From: an uncultured Lachnospiraceae bacterium
GTDB taxonomy: Bacteria > Bacillota > Clostridia > Lachnospirales > Lachnospiraceae
NCBI GenBank assembly: GCA_949742505.1
Contig: CATJPU010000338.1
Location: forward strand, 1 to 50,472
Length of the DNA stretch: 50,472 nt
Direction of reading: 5' to 3'
Below the pieces are notes generated by a model, which saw only the letters and a list, made by a program, of their open reading frames with translations, searched no databases and was not told where the DNA came from. Positions 37,219 through 46,675 of this stretch are shown one piece after another. Positions within the stretch are counted from its first letter, which is position 1; each line of letters begins with the position of its first letter. The position numbers and the translations under genes were made by a program.

Positions 37219-38447
37219 ACTCCGATACCTCCAATCCAGTTACTGAAAACCCCCAGCGCAAGACCTACGCCGGTAGCAATATATACAAACACAAGCAGCG
37301 CGTCGATCATTCTAACCGTACCCGACAAAAAATCGCTGTCCGCAATATCCCGAATCGCATTGACAAAGGCAACTCCCGGCACCAGCGGCATAATCCCGGC
37401 AATGATCATGCCGTCTATCTGCATGGAAACCGGAACAAAGACATACATTACCACCGCCAGAGAGGTAATCAGAATCCCTCCGAATATATTAATAATAATC
37501 TTCGACAGTCTGTGCCTGCCTGCAAATAATACCCATATGTATAGAACGCACCCGATAAAAAAAGCACAGATACTTTCCATAGCGCTGGCTCCCAGAAGAT
37601 ACCCGAAAGCGCTGGCTCCCACTCCGGCGGATATTACAAGCTGATACTTCTTCTTCGCGGGCAAATGTTCGATTCGATGCAGTTCCTCAATCGCCTCTTC
37701 CAAATTCATCATACCCGCCGTAATCTTTCGGGACAAATCATTCACTTCCGCTACGATTAGAAGGTTCGCGCTGGATAAGGGAACATGCTTGATCTTGGAA
37801 TAGATCTCTTCTCCGTCCCGCTCTGCATTAATAAAGATTGCATGACTCAGAACAAAGGTATCCACTTCCTCCACATGAAAACGCTTGCAAATCCGCTGGA
37901 TTGTCTCGTCCACACGAAAAATCTCCGCCCCGTTTTTCAAAAGAATCCGCCCCGCATCCAGTGCAAAATTAACAACCTTTTTGATATCTACTTCCGCATC
38001 CAGAGATTTCTTCATACAGATTCGGTCCTTCATCTGTTTTCCGTCCAGAAAAATAGACTCTTTATAATTCTTTACAAAATAATCCGCCTGCCTGTCAACC
38101 TCCACAAACCCGCATTTCTTATAAATTCTCAAACTTTCGTTATCATTCCATGTTCCAGCATACATGGAGTCACACCCGCTTCGGTATCGTTCGCTCAAAT
38201 AATGAATCATTGCCCGGGTATAGCCTTTGCCGCCATTTCCGTATGTAGTCACCAGATTACGTATCTCGCATTCCCGGTTTCCGGAAACCGTAACCACCGC
38301 CAGCGTACAGAGCTCCTTCCCCTCATATAACGCAAACATATCCCCAGTGTCCAGATATCTGTCTATCATGTCCCTCTGAGGATCTGTCAGCAAAAGTAAA
38401 TCCATATATTCTGTCTTATTCTCTATAATGTGCTCAACTCTCATCAT
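37197..38447 (-). CDS. GNAT acetyltransferase-like domain fused to ThrE N-terminal-type (DUF1212) exporter subunit
   Basis: Residues about 1-140 GNAT-like (IRNLVTTYGNGGKGYTRAMIHYLSERYR...NDNESLRIYKKCGFVEVDRQADYFVKNYK); then ALDAGRILLKNGAEIFRVDETIQRICKRF and VPGVAFVNAIRDIADSDFLSGTVRMIDALLVFV (ThrE). Confidence 0.88.
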   Translation of the reverse strand: MMRVEHIIENKTEYMDLLLLTDPQRDMIDRYLDTGDMFALYEGKELCTLAVVTVSGNRECEIRNLVTTYGNGGKGYTRAMIHYLSERYRSGCDSMYAGTWNDNESLRIYKKCGFVEVDRQADYFVKNYKESIFLDGKQMKDRICMKKSLDAEVDIKKVVNFALDAGRILLKNGAEIFRVDETIQRICKRFHVEEVDTFVLSHAIFINAERDGEEIYSKIKHVPLSSANLLIVAEVNDLSRKITAGMMNLEEAIEELHRIEHLPAKKKYQLVISAGVGASAFGYLLGASAMESICAFFIGCVLYIWVLFAGRHRLSKIIINIFGGILITSLAVVMYVFVPVSMQIDGMIIAGIMPLVPGVAFVNAIRDIADSDFLSGTVRMIDALLVFVYIATGVGLALGVFSNWIGGIGVCLTGLL

Positions 38448-38532
38448 CCATCCCCCTTAGAGCGTATCGGGAACTTCATTTCCCAATTTACCAATCCACT
38501 CCTATACACCCTAAATCAATCTGCCTCTGCAA

Positions 38533-38564
38533 ATGTAACAGTTTAGGTATCTGAACTGTTACAT
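38533..38564. repeat. Near-perfect hairpin ATGTAACAGTTTAG-GTAT-CTGAACTGTTACAT
   Basis: 11 bp perfect plus 3 inner pairs (one T-G), 4-nt loop; related sequences at 14689-14724 and 47825-47882. Confidence 0.85.
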
Positions 38565-38686
38565 GAAAACCTCACACATTATAGCACTGTCAAATAGAAA
38601 ATTACAGTTTTTTTCTAAATTTTTCTATTATAAATATTCATATAATCTATAAGCAGACGTTATATCCGATAGCTTCCTCCAGACAA

Positions 38687-39649
38687 TTAAGCATATGGCT
38701 GACATTCCGCCGATATGTGAACCGCCGCAACCGCTCCGTCAGCCGCCGCAGTCACCACCTGCCTTACGCTCTTTACCCGGATATCTCCAGCCGCATAGAT
38801 CCCCTTTAAACTAGTACGCATCTCATCATCCGTCTGAATATATCCCTTCTCATCCATGTCCACAAGTCCCTTAACCAGCGCGGAACTGGGTATATTGCCC
38901 ACAAATCCGAAGAGTCCCAGCATACCGTCCGCCGGGTCCGCCTCTATCCTTGTCAGTTCCCCGGTCTTCACATTCCGAATGACAAGTCCCTGCAAGACGC
39001 CCTCGCCGTAAGCTTCTTCCACCACGCTGTCCCAGAGAAAGGCAATCTTCGGATTCTGAAATGCCTTTTCCTGAATAGACTTTGCCGCCCGAAGCTGATT
39101 CCTTCTGTGAACAATCGTAACCTTTCTGGCAAATCTGGTCAGAAAGACCGCCTCTTCCACCGCGGCGTCTCCGCCTCCGGCAACAAACACCTCAAGCCCT
39201 TTAAAGAAATTCCCGTCGCAGGTGGCGCAGTAGGAGATTCCGCTCCCCTTAAACTGTTCTTCACCCTTGCAGCCGATGGGTCTCGCCGAAGCTCCCATAG
39301 CAAGAATCACATAGCGGGCCAGGTAAGTCTCCTTCTGCCCCAGAAGCTCCTTCACCTCCTGGTCTAACCTTACCTCCTCAATCACATCCTGCACTTTTAC
39401 CGCGCCAAAGCGCTCTGCCTGAAGAGCCATCCGCTTTGACAGACTTTCTCCGCTTTCCCCCTCTAACACCTGCCCGGGGTAATTCTCAACCATATCCGTC
39501 GCCGCAATCTGTCCGCCGTCAATTCCCTTTTCAATGACCAGAACCGACAACCCGCCCCTGGCTGCATACAGAGCCGCAGTAAGCCCTGCCGGTCCCGCTC
39601 CTAAAATCACTACGTCATAAATTTTCTTATTCTTATCCATACTCATCAT
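38687..39649 (-). CDS. Thioredoxin reductase-like NAD(P)/FAD oxidoreductase
   Basis: VVILGAGPAGLTAALYAARGGLSVLVIE; GISYCATCDGNFFKG; GIYAAGDIRVKSVRQVVTAAADGAVAAVH. Confidence 0.93.
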   Translation of the reverse strand: MMSMDKNKKIYDVVILGAGPAGLTAALYAARGGLSVLVIEKGIDGGQIAATDMVENYPGQVLEGESGESLSKRMALQAERFGAVKVQDVIEEVRLDQEVKELLGQKETYLARYVILAMGASARPIGCKGEEQFKGSGISYCATCDGNFFKGLEVFVAGGGDAAVEEAVFLTRFARKVTIVHRRNQLRAAKSIQEKAFQNPKIAFLWDSVVEEAYGEGVLQGLVIRNVKTGELTRIEADPADGMLGLFGFVGNIPSSALVKGLVDMDEKGYIQTDDEMRTSLKGIYAAGDIRVKSVRQVVTAAADGAVAAVHISAECQPYA

Positions 39650-39714
39650 TATTACAAATTTTCCTTACTTTATTCTTATGAATTTTTTCCTTGCAAATAT
39701 GCCCGAAGGTATTT

Positions 39715-41148
39715 TTACACATGAATCTCCGCTTTTACGCCAAGCAGCTCCTCGTGCTTCTTAAGCAGAGGCCGAATAGTCCCCTCTAAATACTGAGAAG
39801 TCTGCAATGCCGCCCTCCCTGTATACTTGGCCGGGTCCATGGCCTCCTTTAATTCCTCCAGTGTCAGATTAAATGCAGGATCCCCTGCAATCAGCTCCAG
39901 CAGATTATTTTCCAGACCTTCCGCCTTAACATTGCGGCCTGCTTCCATGGACAGCTCCCGGATACGCTCATGCAGCTCCTGCCTGTCCCCTCCGGCCTTT
40001 ACCGCATCCATCATAATATTCTCCGTTGCCATAAACGGAAGCTCTGACATCAGACGTTTCTCAATGACCTTCGGATATACTACCAGACCGTCCACCACAT
40101 TCAGGCACAAATCCAAAATGCCGTCAATCCCTAAAAATCCTTCCGGGATACTCAAACGCTTATTGGCGGAATCATCCAGCGTCCGTTCAAACCACTGGGT
40201 CGCCGACGTAATCGCCGGGTTCAGCGCGTCAATCATCACATATCTGGACAGAGAGGCAATCCTTTCGCTCCGCATAGGATTCCGCTTATAAGCCATGGCC
40301 GAAGAACCAATCTGACTCTTTTCAAAAGGCTCTTCCACCTCTTTTAAATGCTGCAGAAGGCGGATATCATTGGAGAACTTATGGGCGCTGGCCGCAATCC
40401 CCGCAAGTATGTTCAGTACTCTGGCATCCACCTTCCGGGAATAGGTCTGCCCCGAAACCGGATAACATTCCGCGAATCCCATCTTCTCTGCAATCATCGG
40501 ATCTATCTTATCAATTGTCTCCTGGTCTCCGTCAAATAACTCCAGAAAACTTGCCTGCGTACCGGTAGTTCCCTTAGAACCAAGGAGCTTTAACGTCCCC
40601 AGCACATACTCCAAATCCTCAAGGTCCATGGCAAATTCCTGCATCCACAGGGTTGCCCGCTTTCCTACGGTCGTAGGCTGGGCCGGCTGGAAATGGGTAA
40701 ATGCCAGAGTCGGCTGGGCCTTATACTGATCCGCAAAATCAGCAAGCTCTGCAATCACGTTCACAAGTTTCTTCCTCACCAGCTTCAGCGCTTCCGCCAT
40801 CACGATAATATCCGTATTATCCCCCACATAACAGGACGTAGCTCCCAGATGAATAATCCCCTTCGCCTTCGGACACTGTACGCCATAGGCATATACGTGA
40901 GACATCACATCATGGCGGACAATCCGCTCCCTCTCCTTCGCCACGTCATAGTTAATATCCTCTGCATGAGCCTTCAATTCTTCAATCTGCTCCTCCGTAA
41001 TGTCAAGCCCCAGCTCCCTCTCCGTCTCCGCAAGGGCAATCCACAGCCTTCTCCAGGTACGGAACTTCATATCAGGGGAAAAAATATACTGCATCTCCTT
41101 ACTGGCATACCGTTCAGACAACGGACTTACATATCTGTCGTTACTCAT
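39715..41148 (-). CDS. purB: Adenylosuccinate lyase
   Basis: MSNDRYVSPLSERYASKEMQYIFSPDMKFRTWRRLWIALAE; signature SSAMAYKRNPMRSE. Confidence 0.95.
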   Translation of the reverse strand: MSNDRYVSPLSERYASKEMQYIFSPDMKFRTWRRLWIALAETERELGLDITEEQIEELKAHAEDINYDVAKERERIVRHDVMSHVYAYGVQCPKAKGIIHLGATSCYVGDNTDIIVMAEALKLVRKKLVNVIAELADFADQYKAQPTLAFTHFQPAQPTTVGKRATLWMQEFAMDLEDLEYVLGTLKLLGSKGTTGTQASFLELFDGDQETIDKIDPMIAEKMGFAECYPVSGQTYSRKVDARVLNILAGIAASAHKFSNDIRLLQHLKEVEEPFEKSQIGSSAMAYKRNPMRSERIASLSRYVMIDALNPAITSATQWFERTLDDSANKRLSIPEGFLGIDGILDLCLNVVDGLVVYPKVIEKRLMSELPFMATENIMMDAVKAGGDRQELHERIRELSMEAGRNVKAEGLENNLLELIAGDPAFNLTLEELKEAMDPAKYTGRAALQTSQYLEGTIRPLLKKHEELLGVKAEIHV

Positions 41149-41225
41149 GGTTCTCCTCCTTTTCCTCACTATTTGCTGCTATACCGTAATTTTCGGGTCA
41201 GAGCAAACGCCTTGTGTACAATCCT

Positions 41226-41993
41226 TTACTTATTTGTTCTTCTGTATTCCTTTTTCCAGCGTTCATATGCCTCATCCGTTATATCCGGATTCATCTGGCT
41301 TTCCGCTGATTTCAGCTCTTCCTTCAGCTCCGCGTCCAGCATCAGATAAACAGGCTCTTTCGACAGCATCTTCACATACTTCGCTTCCGGCAGATACCGG
41401 TAACAGCAGTACAGAAACGCTTTCAGCATATAGGGCTCCTGGCAAATCTCAAAACCCTTCTCATACATATGTGCAGCCTCCTCATAAAAAAACATCCTGC
41501 CATAAGCCGCTCCCAGACATGCATAAACTCTGCCGTAGAACTCCTTCCCCACCGAATCGTCCCACTCCTTGTGAATAATAGACTGGTAAATCAGGATTGC
41601 CGAGGCATTTTCCCCGGAATTTAACAGATTATCCGCCTTATACTTCTCTCTCTCCACCTCGTTCTGATTCCGAAGCCTCTCCAGCACATTGTGCATCTTC
41701 GTAATCTCAGCCATGGAATATATCGACGCATAGCTTAAAACCGTCAGAAGAAACTGCTCCACCGACGCGTTATGTTCTAACTGATTTCTAAGCTCCGCAG
41801 CCAGATCATACAGCTCCAGTTCATCCTCCAGCCAGTCGCAGAGCTTCCTGTTTACAATCGTATAATCCACAAGATACAGATTATTACAGAAATAATAACA
41901 CAGCTCTTCTATGGTATAGATATGCATATGAACTCTTGCAATCTCATATGGATGTTTTGCCTTCTTCTTATGACAGAGAATTAAACTGCCCAT
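41226..41993 (-). CDS. Hypothetical helical/TPR-like protein in the DUF5716/5717 cassette
   Basis: LLNSGENASAILIYQSIIHKEWDDSVGKEFYGRVYACLGAAYGRMFFYEEAAHMYEKGFEICQEPYMLKAFLYCCYRYL reads as TPR-like helices; overlaps the upstream ORF end. Confidence 0.75.
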   Translation of the reverse strand: MGSLILCHKKKAKHPYEIARVHMHIYTIEELCYYFCNNLYLVDYTIVNRKLCDWLEDELELYDLAAELRNQLEHNASVEQFLLTVLSYASIYSMAEITKMHNVLERLRNQNEVEREKYKADNLLNSGENASAILIYQSIIHKEWDDSVGKEFYGRVYACLGAAYGRMFFYEEAAHMYEKGFEICQEPYMLKAFLYCCYRYLPEAKYVKMLSKEPVYLMLDAELKEELKSAESQMNPDITDEAYERWKKEYRRTNK

Positions 41994-43251
41994 TGCTTCC
42001 TCCTAAATGTATCGTTTTTTCAGCCTGAAAATCCGTCGCCGGATAAAATTCCCCGAAACCAATATCCCGGAATCTTATCCTGCAGGTATTCTCGTCCAGA
42101 AACATGGTCTCAATCGAAAGTCTCAGCGCATAATCATTCCGCTCGGGCAGCCCCGCCAAAGACACCGTTTCGGCCTGCAGCTCTCCTGTTGCCAGCGATT
42201 CAATATGAATCTCAATATCAGAAGTATCCTCTAAGAGCACGTCCCACTGCCCGTCCGACTCGTACCAGTGACTCCCCCATTCCACAATCGGATACCACCC
42301 TTCCTTGCCATGAACCCGCATTCTTAAGCATACCTGCTCCATCATCTTCGTCTCATCCAGATAAATAGGCATCTCATCATCCTCGCTCATTCTGCGGTGA
42401 GAGCCGTAGCAGGCCCCTTTGCTGTACAGATTATTGCCGATAAAGGCCCTGCGCCCATTGCAGAGCACCTTCAGCGAACTGGGATACCAGTTATTTTCAA
42501 ATCCTTCCCCCGTAAGAAATACGGAAGAGACCACCTTCTTATCAAATACACTCTGAATAAACGCCTTAAAACGCTCGTCCGCATCCTTTGCCTTATCCAC
42601 GTTCAGCACTGGATACACAGCCGCAAGCTCTTTCATCTGGGCATTTGCTACCTCGTCCACCGTCACAAACATATCGGCTCCCCTGCCGCTTACCGTCTTA
42701 AGCCTGCGGAGCATGTAAGCCCGAATCTCATTCCTGTCACAGTAGAATAACGCAGCCTCATACTGCCACAGCTCTTTCGGCTGATAAAACATATAATCGC
42801 AGAAACTCTCTTTAAAATCCTGCACAAACACCCGTTCCTTCGGCACCTCTAAAAAACGCCCCAGTCCCTTTAGCATCTTGCTGATATCAATATCTGTCTT
42901 CGGCACAGAAAACGTAATATACTCAATATTGTCAAATTTCTCCAGCGCCAGCCGCAGAAACTTCGCCAGCAGCCACACCGCGTCCCGAATCTGCCCGGCA
43001 AAGTTCACCCGCTCCTGCCGGACCGCCCTGTCATACAGCTCGGAAATGGTACATCTCTCATCCACCGTTGCCAGATGCTTCGCCTCTTTTCCGTAGAGCC
43101 ACTTACTATTCACATATCCCAGAATCAGCGGGATTTGATAGTTATCTACCGCCGCCTCCATGGTCTCCGGCTCATGCTTCTCTCTGTCATAATAACTGAT
43201 CTGGCAAAATTCTTCGTTTAATTCAAGTCCAAGTATGCTGCCGCCCCTCAC
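41968..43251 (-). CDS. DUF5716-like protein, possible degenerate actin/Hsp70-fold
   Basis: SILGLELNEEFCQISYYD (phosphate-1-like) and SSVFLTGEGFENNWYPSSLKVLCNGRRAFIGNNLYSKGACYGS (adenosine-motif-like). Confidence 0.75.
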   Translation of the reverse strand: MRGGSILGLELNEEFCQISYYDREKHEPETMEAAVDNYQIPLILGYVNSKWLYGKEAKHLATVDERCTISELYDRAVRQERVNFAGQIRDAVWLLAKFLRLALEKFDNIEYITFSVPKTDIDISKMLKGLGRFLEVPKERVFVQDFKESFCDYMFYQPKELWQYEAALFYCDRNEIRAYMLRRLKTVSGRGADMFVTVDEVANAQMKELAAVYPVLNVDKAKDADERFKAFIQSVFDKKVVSSVFLTGEGFENNWYPSSLKVLCNGRRAFIGNNLYSKGACYGSHRRMSEDDEMPIYLDETKMMEQVCLRMRVHGKEGWYPIVEWGSHWYESDGQWDVLLEDTSDIEIHIESLATGELQAETVSLAGLPERNDYALRLSIETMFLDENTCRIRFRDIGFGEFYPATDFQAEKTIHLGGSNGQFNSLS

Positions 43252-43254
43252 TTA

Positions 43255-46200
43255 TTACATCCTCCTGTTATGTTCCCGAAACATCTTGTCCGCAAAATAT
43301 AGTTCCTGCTCGTACTCCATCATCGCACGTTTCCTCTCAGCCGGCCCCATAGACGCCATAGCATTGAGCTTACCATATTTTCCGGTCGCTGTAATCTCTC
43401 TTTCCTGCTTCAGAATTTGTTCCGGCTCTGTATGAGCCTTTTTTGTCCTGTCATTACTTTCATGAAAAGAATATTTTACCAGTTCGTCTCCAAACAGAAT
43501 AAAATCCTTTACATAGATATTCTCATACATCGGCGTCAGACTTTCTGTCTGGTATCCCAGATCTTCCATCTCTCCCCGCCGCATCTTATAGATAATCTTC
43601 ACCTTTCCTCCCGGCGAAGCCTGATAAGAAATCATCACTCTGTCATACAGCTGAACTTCCCTGAGCCACCCCTCCGGATAATTCAGATAGAATGGGAAAA
43701 TAATCCGCTTCTCGCACATTTCCCTCAAAACTCTGTGGAAAATCTCTTCCGCTTCTGAAACCATATCCCTGTCCGAGTAATACTTAAGCAGCGCAATCTT
43801 ACAGATATCCGCCAATTCCTCGTCCCGGTGTTCTTCATTCAGAATCACCTCAAATATAGAATGGCCAATCTCTCTGCCATATACCACATATTCTTTACAC
43901 ACATAGGCAAGATATGCCTGCTTCAACCGGAAATAAGGATTCCCATTCACATAATAATCAACAAAAATATCCTCTTCTCCAAACATATATTCCGAAAACA
44001 GCATCTGCGTGATAATCCGCTCGCCAAGCTTGGTAACCGGAAGCTCATATTCCTTCGCCACCTTCCAGAGCGCCTTCATGCTTCTGGTAGAGCCGCAGTA
44101 ATAATTAGCCAGATAAGTCAGCGTGACCTTATCATACTGCTGCCGCTTAAACAATTCAAAGCTCAAATACAGCATGAAATCATCTTCCTCGTAGCTGTCT
44201 TCCCGAATCCGCTTTGTGCACAGACGGAATACCTCTTTCTCGTCAAAAGCTCCTACCCCATGCTGCATAATATTTTCAAAATTCACTTCCAGCTTACTGC
44301 CCTCACTGCCCCAGTTCGCAATTCTGGACATATATTTCTTACACATCTCCATATAGCGGGGTTCGTAGAACAGACGCTTCGTCTCAAAAGCCACCGAATC
44401 CGTATGGTAAAATCCATCCATAGACTCCCATACAATTCTTGCTTCCTTGTCGTACAGATAGACGATCATACCTTCTTTTTTATATGGTACTCTCTGCTGA
44501 ATGCTTCCGTCCTTCTCGATTACGCGGACACATTTCAGATTATGGACCTTCGTCTTAACCTCATAGGCATAGCAGATATCCCGCATAGCTTCCAGACGCT
44601 CGCCGGTCATCTCCTCTTCCACGCAGAATCTCTTATATATAATCTTCAGAGAATCGGTAATATGACGCTTCATAAGCTGATCCCAAGCAAAGATTACCAT
44701 CTGCTCCCGGTAGCTGATATACAAATCACTGGCGTACTCCTCATACGTAATCAAATTCGCATAAAGTAACGCCGCCTTCTTATAATTCAGCGTATTGCCA
44801 TGCATAAAATAAAGGAAAATTGATCTGGGAAGCGCCTCTCTTACATATTCTTCTTCGATGGTCGACATATAATATTCATAAAGTCTTGCAATCTTAAGCT
44901 CCGCATCCACCGCTCTCTGATACCACACAAAATACCGTTTATCCAGCTTATTCCCCTTAATCAGCAGAGTACAAATCGTATTTAGAATCATCGGCTCCGG
45001 ATACATACCATAAATCCGCTCCAGAATACGAAACAGAAAAAGACTGTAGCTTTTGCGCTGACTCGCAAGATTCGATACATAGAGAGCAAATTCTCTCGGC
45101 ATCAGCCTGTATTTAGACGCAAAATTCAGCACCATCAGCTCAAACTGACCCAATTTTTTCAGGAGCATATTCCTGTCTTTGTAGCACTCGAAAGCCTGAA
45201 GAAGAAACAGTACCTCATTCGTCTGGTAATTATAATAATGCTGCTCCAGAGCCCGAAGCCTTCGATTGCTGTCCCGATACTGGGGATCAATTTCCAAAAG
45301 CATCAAAAGCAGCAGAGTCGAATCCTGATGCCGCATGTAAATCTTCCCAATCTCGTCCACTACCCGGCTCATATGGCTGCCCGCGCCCCGCACCAGGGCA
45401 GTCAGATACAGATAATATGCATTGCTTATGGGATCTTTGCCGATGGCAAACCGGTTATAATTATAGTTCTCCAGAATCCACTTCGCTTCCTCAACTCTCC
45501 GGCCCCGAAGATAAACATGGGCCTGAAACAACTGGAGAAACTCATCCATAGGATCATGCTGACGCATCTTCTTGACCTTCTCTACCGCGCTGTCCACCCA
45601 CTGATTCAGTTCCATGCGTCCGCCCATACAGGAGACATATTCTTTCACAACCTGCGCCATCATAAATTCAATCTCGCGCCGGTCCTCATTCATACTGACA
45701 TTCTGAATCACTTCCACATCATATGGCAGTATCTCATAGGGAGTTACCAGAAGCACCTTGCCAAAGTTACGTCCTGCATGCAGCCTGTCCGGATTCACCA
45801 AAAAGTCCACCTGATAGACATTCCCCACAAAATCGTCGGTAGAGAGGCGGGTTCGTCCCACAGACAGAAATTCTCCTTCCGTCTTCACTTCAATCGGCAT
45901 ATATCCCCAGGTGTTCTTAATAATCGTCACCATTCCCTTGGTGACCTCTTTGATATCCTCAAAAAACATACCCTCGCCCGGAAGAGTCAGAAAGATACAC
46001 TCCTTCTGCTTAATACCCACAAGAAACTCTTCCATGGCCTGTTCCCCCAGAGACCACTTCCTCATATTATCATATAAATAGAAGGTTCTGGGATTCTCGT
46101 ACTTTAACACCTCGTAAAACTCTCTGGAGCGAAACAGCTTCTGCGCCTCTACAAAATCCCGGATTGCCAGTCTCTTGAAATCGTCGGTATTCTGAACCTT

Positions 46201-46566
46201 GCCGTAACTTGTCATAACGTAAGGCTTTTCGATAATTGCAGTAAATGGAATCCGGTATTCTCCTCCAGTGCAGACAACCGTAAAGTCGCCTTTCTCCACA
46301 TGTCCGGGAAGCAGTCCCCTTCCGTCATACTCAAACTCCACCTTAACAGGATTCCCCTCAAACCCCTGATCAATGCAGCGCATACGATAGGAAGACGGAT
46401 ATACGAGTCCCCTGATAGACCCCTCTGCCCGGTTTTTCACTGTAAAACTTCCCCGGTATACCTCACCTTCCCCAATGGTAAGAATCAGGCTTGTCTCTGG
46501 AAAGACAACCTCAGGCTTTTGCACCTGAAAGTCCCCTTTTGAAAACTTTTTGATTTTATTTTTCAA
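43255..46566 (-). CDS. DUF5717-like large protein: N-terminal beta-sandwich-like region, then long helical repeats
   Basis: ORF is open from 46659, but a TTG at 46566 (LKNKIKKFSKGDFQV) lies after AGAGGTG and is the better start; continuous to 43255. Confidence 0.75.
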   Translation of the reverse strand: MKNKIKKFSKGDFQVQKPEVVFPETSLILTIGEGEVYRGSFTVKNRAEGSIRGLVYPSSYRMRCIDQGFEGNPVKVEFEYDGRGLLPGHVEKGDFTVVCTGGEYRIPFTAIIEKPYVMTSYGKVQNTDDFKRLAIRDFVEAQKLFRSREFYEVLKYENPRTFYLYDNMRKWSLGEQAMEEFLVGIKQKECIFLTLPGEGMFFEDIKEVTKGMVTIIKNTWGYMPIEVKTEGEFLSVGRTRLSTDDFVGNVYQVDFLVNPDRLHAGRNFGKVLLVTPYEILPYDVEVIQNVSMNEDRREIEFMMAQVVKEYVSCMGGRMELNQWVDSAVEKVKKMRQHDPMDEFLQLFQAHVYLRGRRVEEAKWILENYNYNRFAIGKDPISNAYYLYLTALVRGAGSHMSRVVDEIGKIYMRHQDSTLLLLMLLEIDPQYRDSNRRLRALEQHYYNYQTNEVLFLLQAFECYKDRNMLLKKLGQFELMVLNFASKYRLMPREFALYVSNLASQRKSYSLFLFRILERIYGMYPEPMILNTICTLLIKGNKLDKRYFVWYQRAVDAELKIARLYEYYMSTIEEEYVREALPRSIFLYFMHGNTLNYKKAALLYANLITYEEYASDLYISYREQMVIFAWDQLMKRHITDSLKIIYKRFCVEEEMTGERLEAMRDICYAYEVKTKVHNLKCVRVIEKDGSIQQRVPYKKEGMIVYLYDKEARIVWESMDGFYHTDSVAFETKRLFYEPRYMEMCKKYMSRIANWGSEGSKLEVNFENIMQHGVGAFDEKEVFRLCTKRIREDSYEEDDFMLYLSFELFKRQQYDKVTLTYLANYYCGSTRSMKALWKVAKEYELPVTKLGERIITQMLFSEYMFGEEDIFVDYYVNGNPYFRLKQAYLAYVCKEYVVYGREIGHSIFEVILNEEHRDEELADICKIALLKYYSDRDMVSEAEEIFHRVLREMCEKRIIFPFYLNYPEGWLREVQLYDRVMISYQASPGGKVKIIYKMRRGEMEDLGYQTESLTPMYENIYVKDFILFGDELVKYSFHESNDRTKKAHTEPEQILKQEREITATGKYGKLNAMASMGPAERKRAMMEYEQELYFADKMFREHNRRM

Positions 46567-46675
46567 GCCATTCACCTCTTTAGCATTGCATTTTATTTTA
46601 AACATACTATAATAAATTATAGCATTATTGTATGAAGTATGTAAATGGTCAAAGCACAAAATATAGGAGAATTAT

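Noticed and set aside
43828-46077. Plus-strand ORFs of 313 aa (43828-44769) and 279 aa (45238-46077)
   Set aside because: Antisense to the long DUF5717-like ORF; no recognisable motifs and biased composition.
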